From Oryzias latipes (Eukaryota > Chordata > Actinopteri > Beloniformes > Adrianichthyidae), in the NCBI RefSeq assembly GCF_002234675.1, contig NC_019866.2, positions 23,839,455 through 23,903,454 on the forward strand: DNA of 64,000 bases, in the 5' to 3' direction. The translations under genes were made by a program, and so were the position numbers. The notes beneath the pieces were generated by a model that had not been told where the DNA came from, did no database searches, and saw only the letters and a program-made list of their open reading frames with translations. Each line of letters begins with the position of its first letter. The stretch's first letter is position 1. Of this stretch, positions 59,301 through 64,000 are shown piece by piece.

Positions 59301-62300
59301 TCCCCCCAGGCCCTGCAGCAGCTGGTGGTCCAGCAGCAGCACCAGCACTTCCTGGAGAAACATTACAAGGTACGCACACAGACACACACAGTCAAAGTAC
59401 ACACAGATGGACTTGTGCACGCACACATAAGAGCACACAGACACATGAGCTTAACATGACTGCGGCTTTCTTCAGATGCTGTCAAAAGGGGCAGACCTCC
59501 CCCGGCCCCCGCCCACTCACCCAGAGGAGACGGAGGAGGAGCTGACAGAGAGCAGTGACATGCAGGAGGACGAAGGGGAGGCGAGCGTGAGCAGGTGAGG
59601 CGGTCCTCCGCGCCCTTAGCCCCTCCTGCTGGAGCTCCCCTCACAAATCTGTGCTCGGGTTTCTGTTCAGCCTCCAGAGGGAGGGGTCCCATGACCGCAA
59701 ACACGCCTCCGAACAGCTCTTTGTGCACGTGAAGGGGGAGGAGGAGCACTCAAGTGGCCAGGTCAGAGATGAGAGCACAGAGAGTGAGCTGGAAGAAGAG
59801 GAGGAGGACGATGAGGTCGTCCCGCTGAGAGAAGGCGAGGATGAGGAGAGAGGGAGCTTCATCCAGGTTTGTGCCAACGTCATGTTCACAGAGCGCCTTC
59901 AACGTTTGTTTGCCGAACTTTAAACCGGAGCTCCTGCAGAGGAGTCATGGTGGTTAGGCATGGGTAACATCCACAGTATAGGTCAGGGGGCTGTGGAGTG
60001 ACAAGTCAGATGCTGCAGTGAACCCCGGCAGCACAGAGGATGAAGGTCTGAACCCCCAGCACAGCAGATTCGGTGCCATAAAACCTAATCCCGGCCCGTC
60101 ATCACTTCAGTTTTCTCTGGCGGTCGACCCATGATCATAAGATTGCAGGTTCGAATTCCGCCTTGCACGCCCATGTGTCGAAGGGTCCTTGGGCAAGACA
60201 CTGAACCCCACCTTGCCTCTGGTGGGAGGTTGGCGCCAGTGTTCGGCAGCGGAGCCGCCGCCAGTGTGTGAATGTGTGTGTGAATGTGTGTGTGCATGGG
60301 TGAATGGGACTGTGACTGTAAAGCGCTTTGGGCCTTTGTAAGAAGGTAGAAAGCGCTATATAAGTATACGCCATTTACCATATCGTGCAGCCCTAATACA
60401 TAAATAATTATAACTTTGTTTTTATCCTTTAAACATTTGTATCTGGAGGTCATTTAGAAAAAGGCTAAAAGGCTATGATTGATTAAACCTTTAACCTAAA
60501 GGGTAAAAGCAACAAAAAACGAGGACTTTTGATTATTTTAGTAAGAGGTGGAGGTTTGCCAGTCACTTTCATTGTGCATGAAGGAGCTCCATATTCTATG
60601 GAAAAGAAAACAATCAAAGTGACCAAAAGAAGGGCCTGAAATTTCCTGAGGGGGCTGAACAATAGAGCGGTTGAAAGGCTCACACACACGCAAACGTAGT
60701 GCTGACGCCACAGTGACATCACCGGCTGATGACTCAGCCGCTGGACTCCGGTCTGCGTGTCGGAGCTTTCGAGTGTGCACCCACACACGGTGAGTCAGCC
60801 GGCGCACAGCAGGAGCACAGCAACACTCTATTAATAGCACCTTCACAGAGTGTGTGTGTGTCTTTGTGCAAATCCAGCGCGCACACACACACACACACAC
60901 CCCCACACACAAACACTCAAGGCTGGTAATGATGTGATCATTTTTTATCATTAAGATGCAATGTCCCAAAAGCCGAAAAGTCACACAGTGCATGTGAGAG
61001 TGTCAATGTGTGTGCTTGTTTGTGTGCCTGCGTGTGTCAGTTAGCTGAAAGGTCACAGAATGCATGTGCGCTCACATTTGTAAGACCGTGCGTCTGGCCC
61101 GGATGGTTCTGGTGCTGATGCGGGTCCGTCTGTTTCTGTCTCTGGCAGCCCCTGCAGCCGCTGGGCGTCTTCCAGTCCTCGTTGGCCCACAAATATCTGG
61201 GACGGTCCAAGTCGTCTCCCACAGCGTCCATCAATCCTGTCAAGCACCTCTTCACAACTGGTCAGTTCAGCGCGTGATGGCTGCCGTGCTCGTTACCTAG
61301 CAACAGATCCTCTAGGACCCTCCTCCTTTTACGCTCCCTTCGCACATCCACGTTTAAGTTGATAAAAGCCTCGCGCTGAACCAGTGCTGCACATCGGTGA
61401 CGGGTGGAGGTGTAGCTTTTTATGCTGCGTTCACAACAGACACGATTCGCGCACCAAATCCACATCTGCTGTCTCTCTGTCGACACGCGTGTCCAAAAAT
61501 GTTTTGATGTTCCTGGTGTGTGGGAGGAGCTACAGGAGCTAGCAGTTTTCATTGCTGCATAGAAGCATTGTCTGTATAGCTCATACAGACGATTCATGGA
61601 AGACTCTGATGATGTTGAGAGATCAGGTTGGTGGATTTTGAAAAGCTCTACGAAAGCATCGGTAGTCCCGTCTCCATGTTCGGGTTCATGACATCATTGA
61701 GAGACTCTCCCGGTACGGCGAGCTTCACCATCTCCCCCATGTTGGTTTTGGACTCCCGCTGCTGATCGCATCGTTAAACGTCGCGTCACAGACTAAAGCC
61801 GCCTTCCTGTGTGGTTGATGGGACGTAAACGCAGCCATCCCAAACCCCGGAAACGTCACGACGGCCAAAACGCGCTGCAGCCACACCGCTGCGCCTGACG
61901 CTCGAAACGTACCGCAGGACCTCTGATCGCGCCTGTGCGTTGACTTAACCTTGAAACTGGCGAATGGCGTTCAGTGGGAATGCAGCATTACTCTGTCGTC
62001 CTGAGGTTGTTAGTGTGGGGGCCTCACTCCCAGCCAAAGATAAAGGTGTACCCCGCAAACGCTCAAAAACAGTTTTAAACTATTTTTCTGGTCTAAGGTT
62101 GAATACAAAAGGAAAAGTATACGGAGACAGGATGATGGAGAACTTGAGTAGAACAATACATCTGATAGCTATATACGATGCAGATCAGGAGATGCTCCGC
62201 CCCTGGAATTTTTCCTCTATAGACAGCTGCATGTTAGGGGGCGTGGCCAGAGACTGCAGCACTCCGTCTGTTGGAGGGAACCTGACTTCCTGCCTCTTCC

Positions 62301-64000
62301 CTCCCCAGGTCTGGTCTACGACAGTCTGATGTTGAAGCACCAGTGTGTGTGTGGAAATGCCCACATCCATCCGGAGCATGCAGGCCGGGTCCAGAGCATC
62401 TGGTCCAGACTGCAGGAGACGGGCCTACTGGGCCGCTGTGAGGTAGATACACACACACACACACACACACACAGATGTACACTGTTGGAAAAACCTCCTA
62501 CACATCCTCCCCGTGTGTCTGTGAGCAGAGGATACGTGGACGGAAGGCATCTCTGGATGAGATCCAGTCTGTTCATTCGGAGTTTCACACGCTGCTGTAC
62601 GGAACCAGCCCACTCAATCGGCACAAACTGGACCACAAGAAGCTTCTGGGTGAGTCTGTGTGTGACGGCGCCGCAGAGCCGTGGTCAAACAGTGACCACA
62701 CTTGGCCCAGGAGTGACCCCTGAGGGGCTTGGAGCACGATCACCCGAAAACAATCAATCCACCCACAGAGCCACTTCCACTTTTACCTTTTCAAAATAAA
62801 ATGCATATCTACAGCATACACATTTCAGTTCCACAAAGCCTGTTTAGACTAGCAAGACTCTTTAAGAGGTCCTTTTTTTTTTTTTTTTTACGGGATGTTT
62901 AGAATATTATAAAGCTCTAGTTTATGCATTTGTAGGTGCAGGCTTTGGCAGGTGAGCCTCAAACTTTACGTTGTCCTGCTCAATGCTGTTGATTAGAATG
63001 TAGTAAACGATGACGATGTGCTCCTTTATGCTTAGACTTTGCTTTGTCGTACCACGGGGAAAGTCAGAGATTCTTCGGGGTCTTTTGTCCAATCTTTGAC
63101 TGTTTGAGCAACTTTGACTCCTATTCCAGAGCAATTTGAGTCTCTAAGAGCTGCATTTCTGGTTTGCTACAATAACAAGAAGAATTTGCAAGCATCTTAT
63201 CAACTTAACTAAGATCTGTTTTACAGTTTTTTGAGCCAGTGATACTGACTTTTTATATTTTCAACTATTAATTCATATTTTGTTTTGTTTTTAAATCCAA
63301 AGTTTGCATCTTTTCTTACATGTCTACTTATATCCTTCAAGTCACCTTAATTGTTCTTTTTTTGTTTAATTTTTTTTAATTAAAAATTGGCAAGTGTTAC
63401 ATAATTTGGATAACTAGGGATTGAAACTGAATAAAAGTCTAATTGTTGTCTTAAAAAGACAATTAATACCAATTCAAAAACCAATTGAAATTAGTCATCC
63501 GTGTGGATCTTAATCTGAAACTGTGGATCAGCGGTTCTTCTGTCCCAGCAGGACTCTGGCAGGTCCTCTGTGACCTTCGGTTCTGTGAACGTGACCCTGA
63601 AACCCGCCTCTGCTTTGTCCTCAGGTCCCATCAGTCAGAAGATGTACGCCGTCCTTCCCTGTGGAGGCATCGGGGTGAGGCTGCTGGTCGGTCTGACGTC
63701 TTCGCGTTTTTAAAACCTCATCTTAACTGCCCCCCCCCCCTCCCCCCCTGAATCCAGGTGGACAGTGACACCGTGTGGAATGAGATGCACTCCTCAGCAG
63801 CGGTCCGCATGGCTGTGGGCTCCGTCATCGAGCTTGCCTTCAAAGTGGCAGCAGGAGAGCTGAAGGTAAGCCCCCCCCCCCCCCCCCCCCCCCCCCCGAC
63901 TATGCACCTGCCCCCCCTCCCCCAGTGGAGCTAGGCCTCACTCTCCCTCTCTGTTTTTGCTCAGAATGGTTTTGCAGTTGTACGTCCGCCGGGCCACCAC
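44201..64000 (+). CDS. hdac5: hdac5, class IIa histone deacetylase 5 (3' partial)
   Basis: Nuclear/cytoplasmic shuttling co-repressor that binds MEF2 factors and recruits the NCoR/HDAC3 complex. Exons: 44201-44315, 49261-49347, 50235-50482, 50566-50710, 50790-50895, 54531-54664, 54826-54957, 55031-55140, 55486-55593, 56303-56414, 56487-56597, 59176-59369, 59476-59594, 59671-59866, 61149-61260, 62309-62442, 62529-62649, 63625-63674, 63758-63865 and 63965-64000 (cut by the window). Every junction has AG/GT borders and matching phase, giving 826 residues. [17 protein letters not shown] and [13 protein letters not shown] match HDAC5, where HDAC4 has GSLASVFVRLPCGG and NEVHSAG. The N-terminal half binds partners; the deacetylase domain starts near residue 675. 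The window ends at RPPGHH, so the rest of the catalytic domain and the nuclear export signal are not seen. Confidence 0.97.
44787..44858. repeat. Perfect 72-bp palindrome in hdac5 intron 1
   Basis: Two 36-bp arms pair without mismatch or spacer around TGA|TCA at 44822/44823. The arms include GTTTGTTTTGCATCTTCAGG. No TTAA or other obvious target duplication flanks it. Confidence 0.95.
45433..45747 (+). other. Unassigned 104-codon open frame in hdac5 intron 1
   Basis: Reads [34 protein letters not shown] and [20 protein letters not shown]. Protein-like composition but not recognised, and no matching splice sites were found. It may be an old exon or chance. Confidence 0.2.
46150..46340 (+). repeat. 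TTAAAGTC-type MITE, copy 3 (5' part)
   Basis: TTTAAAGTCTCTCTCCGCTC, GGACGTAGTTTCTGCAGAGC and ATTCACCTCTGACC match the element at 24890. Confidence 0.5.
46428..46545 (+). repeat. Dispersed repeat (GGGGTCACGGGGCTGCTGGAG type)
   Basis: GTTGGGGTCACGGGGCTGC to GGACAGGTCGCCAGTCTGTC, a common teleost repeat end. A diverged copy lies at 49765-49860. Confidence 0.5.
47503..47760 (-). other. Unassigned 85-codon open frame, hdac5 intron 1
   Basis: On the minus strand: [34 protein letters not shown] and [14 protein letters not shown]. It looks protein-like and has a possible acceptor before SYTAF, but I do not recognise it. Relic exon or repeat-encoded. Confidence 0.2.
49261..49347 (+). CDS. hdac5: hdac5 exon 2
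   Basis: Residues 39-67, [13 protein letters not shown] to GGATEG, phase 1 on both sides. It is separated from exon 1 by a 4.9-kb intron. VAEVK corresponds to the VTVEVK segment of mammalian HDAC5. Confidence 0.85.
50235..50895 (+). CDS. hdac5: hdac5 exons 3-5: CtBP motif, Gln-rich coil, MEF2 helix
   Basis: Exon 3 (50235-50482) carries PVDLR at residues 81-85, a canonical PxDLR CtBP-binding motif, then [11 protein letters not shown] and [12 protein letters not shown]. Exon 4 (50566-50710) continues the Gln/Glu-rich coiled coil ([16 protein letters not shown] to LLLLRNKEK) that forms tetramers in HDAC4. Exon 5 (50790-50895) encodes [15 protein letters not shown] (residues 204-218), the amphipathic helix that docks on the MEF2 MADS/MEF2 domain. 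The two introns here are only 83 and 79 bases. Confidence 0.97.
51133..52500. other. hdac5 intron 5, repeat-derived AT-rich part
   Basis: Starts with CACTGCAAAAACAGG, a repeat end also seen inverted at 55431-55446. A minus-strand 87-codon frame (51133-51396) has one hydrophobic stretch but no family resemblance. The rest is AT-rich with no feature recognised. Confidence 0.35.
52500..53400 (+). repeat. Degenerate minisatellite, about 40-bp period
   Basis: About 20 diverged units built on GATGTGTTCAGGGTCACAG followed by TGTTAAACTG and TTTCAAAT. Spacing varies around 40-45 bases. Many units carry GGGTCA or AGGTCA half-sites; TCAAGGTCA is at about 53280-53288. Confidence 0.75.
53451..53470 (+). 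repeat. Poly-C tract
   Basis: About 18-19 C in hdac5 intron 5, next to the minisatellite. Confidence 0.9.
53812..54486 (+). repeat. Dispersed repeat, copy 2
   Basis: Longer relative of 32588-33108, with matching ends GTAGTGACAACTGCCCTCACG and CCGTACAGGTGCAATGCGAC. It ends only about 45 bases before hdac5 exon 6, so it may supply part of that intron's 3' region. Confidence 0.55.
54531..54957 (+). CDS. hdac5: hdac5 exons 6-7: first 14-3-3 site and NLS
   Basis: Exon 6 (54531-54664) ends DDFPLRKT and exon 7 (54826-54957) begins VSEPNLKV, so the 14-3-3/CaMK-PKD site RKTVSEP is split by the intron, with the phosphoserine at S280 (human S259). The basic NLS follows: [10 protein letters not shown] and LLRRKDG (about residues 289-308), with the PKA-type RRSSP inside. 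Confidence 0.96.
55031..55593 (+). CDS. hdac5: hdac5 exons 8-9: Ser-rich linker
   Basis: Exon 8 (55031-55140) codes [15 protein letters not shown] and ends [10 protein letters not shown]. Exon 9 (55486-55593) codes [15 protein letters not shown], conserved in all class IIa HDACs. The linker [12 protein letters not shown] between them differs from the mammalian sequence. Confidence 0.95.
55222..55446. mobile_element. Small MITE in hdac5 intron 8
   Basis: Left TACTGCAAGGACAGG and right TTCAGTTTTTGCAGTG form a loose inverted pair around AT-rich sequence. The right end lies 40 bases before the exon 9 acceptor. Confidence 0.4.
56303..56597 (+). CDS. hdac5: hdac5 exons 10-11
   Basis: Exon 10 (56303-56414): [17 protein letters not shown] and [14 protein letters not shown]. 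Exon 11 (56487-56597): [17 protein letters not shown], a conserved class IIa helix. Exon 11 also has a fish-specific Pro/His/Ser insertion-like stretch ([11 protein letters not shown]). Confidence 0.95.
56600..57240. other. hdac5 intron 11, ACA-rich stretch
   Basis: Degenerate CACA/ACATGCA-rich sequence with no gene recognised. Confidence 0.5.
57241..57300 (+). repeat. hAT-like repeat end
   Basis: CAGTGGTCCCTAACCCCAGG followed by GGCCGC, typical of a hAT-type terminal region. The other end was not identified. Confidence 0.35.
57625..57885 (+). mobile_element. tRNA-derived SINE in hdac5 intron 11
   Basis: Landmarks GGTTTGATTGCTGGAAGG (B-box-like) and GGGGATGGGTCAAATGCGG, ending ATAAAGTATCAATTATTATT with a (TTA)n tail. 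A common teleost SINE layout. Confidence 0.6.
58195..59036 (+). repeat. hAT-like repeat region in hdac5 intron 11
   Basis: GCAGGGGTGGGCAAACTACG at the left resembles a hAT terminal repeat; AAAAAGGTTGAAGACCACC near 59035 may be a right end. There is no coding frame and the borders are tentative. Confidence 0.3.
59176..59369 (+). CDS. hdac5: hdac5 exon 12: second 14-3-3 site
   Basis: Residues 470-534: [27 protein letters not shown] and a second Gln-rich run ending FLEKHYK. ARTQSAP places the phosphoserine at S506 (human S498). It is preceded by a 2.6-kb intron filled with repeats. Confidence 0.96.
59476..59866 (+). CDS. hdac5: hdac5 exons 13-14: acidic region
   Basis: Exon 13 (59476-59594) has [11 protein letters not shown], conserved in class IIa. 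Exon 14 (59671-59866) is Glu/Asp-rich ([14 protein letters not shown]) and ends GSFIQ at a weak donor, CAG|GTTTGT. The next mammalian segment (VKDEEGES to KLFSDAQ) was not found before exon 15. Confidence 0.92.
60095..60380 (+). mobile_element. tRNA-derived SINE in hdac5 intron 14
   Basis: B box GGTTCGAATTCC at 60149-60160, then CCCATGTGTCGAAGGGTCC, TGGGCAAGACACTGAACCCC and the tail AAAGCGCTATATAAGTATAC. Diagnostic of a widespread fish SINE/LINE-tail family. Confidence 0.7.
60876..60903 (+). repeat. (CA)n microsatellite
   Basis: CA repeats in hdac5 intron 14. Similar short (CA)/(GT) tracts occur at 6879-6898, 50922-50946 and 62448-62473. Confidence 0.9.
61149..61260 (+). CDS. hdac5: hdac5 exon 15
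   Basis: Residues 640-676: [24 protein letters not shown] and [15 protein letters not shown] sits where mammalian class IIa HDACs have R(T/A)QSSP, the third 14-3-3 site; the Arg at -3 is kept but Q is replaced by K. Confidence 0.93.
61423..61987. mobile_element. PIF/Harbinger-like MITE in hdac5 intron 15
   Basis: 565 bp with ends TGCTGCGTTCACA and TGGGAATGCAGCA, flanked by TTA on both sides (61420-61422 and 61988-61990), a TWA target duplication. CpG-rich interior, no transposase. Confidence 0.65.
62309..64000 (+). CDS. hdac5: hdac5 exons 16-20: start of the deacetylase domain
   Basis: Exon 16 codes [19 protein letters not shown] and HPEHAGR; H687, C689, C691 and, in exon 18, C774 of LPCGG correspond to the class IIa structural zinc site. 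Exon 17 codes [18 protein letters not shown] and [10 protein letters not shown]. Exon 19 codes [18 protein letters not shown]. Exon 20 starts [12 protein letters not shown] at the window edge; H825-H826 is the active-site HH pair. The last intron seen is only 99 bases and contains a poly-C run of about 30. Confidence 0.97.
62660..63600. other. hdac5 intron 17, no feature
   Basis: AT-rich intronic sequence with poly-T near 62873-62889. Nothing else recognised. Confidence 0.5.
63867..63898 (+). repeat. Poly-C tract after exon 19 donor
   Basis: About 30 C begin immediately after the GTAAG donor of exon 19, inside a 99-base intron. A second C run (63731-63748) precedes the exon. On the complementary strand these are G runs able to form quadruplexes. 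Confidence 0.9.

Noticed and set aside
44201..64000. Assignment to hdac4, hdac7 or hdac9 instead of hdac5
   Set aside because: [23 protein letters not shown] and the [19 protein letters not shown] context match HDAC5; HDAC4 has GSLASVFVRLPCGG and NEVHSAG at the same places.

Overview
The window is vertebrate nuclear DNA, almost certainly from a teleost fish. The genes are split into short exons with GT/AG introns, there are CpG-rich promoters, and the spaces between are filled with fish-type Tc1/mariner, hAT, PIF/Harbinger-like and TTAA-flanked elements, tRNA-derived SINEs and L1-like LINE tails. The species cannot be fixed from sequence alone; a compact percomorph (medaka-like) genome is the best guess.

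Layout. (1) 1-413: the last coding exon of tanc2 (+), ending in the PDZ-binding tail ESNV. (2) 4905-10545: a complete cyb561 gene (-), five coding exons, 252 aa, all four haem histidines present, with a 5' UTR exon near 10961 and an AATAAA at 4396-4401. tanc2 and cyb561 converge, as TANC2 and CYB561 do in human. (3) 11.8-13.5 kb: a decayed map3k14 (NIK)-like relic (+) that has lost the kinase activation segment. (4) 17.2-18.1 kb: a short three-exon reading frame of unknown identity. (5) 19.08-19.50 kb: two exons of a dead TRPM4/5-like channel gene (-). (6) 20-43 kb: no intact gene recognised; transposons, SINEs and simple repeats, with a CpG island at 30.54-31.26 kb that may be a distal promoter. 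(7) 44201-64000: hdac5 (+), 20 coding exons found, 826 aa read, cut by the window end just after the catalytic HH pair.

hdac5 encodes a class IIa histone deacetylase. Its N-terminal half has a CtBP-type PVDLR motif, a Gln-rich coiled coil, the MEF2-binding helix, a basic NLS and 14-3-3 serine sites. All exon phases join cleanly. An acidic segment of about 30 residues known from the mammalian protein was not found between exons 14 and 15.

I see no new multi-gene system. The most useful unusual points are: a consensus MEF2 site in the CpG island upstream of the gene for a MEF2 co-repressor; the map3k14-like and TRPM-like relics; a TTAA-flanked MITE family with one copy forming a perfect 113-bp palindrome; a separate perfect 72-bp palindrome in hdac5 intron 1; and a hAT transposon nested with a second hAT element and a 360-bp ACTC array. 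Family names recalled for repeats were not checked against any database.
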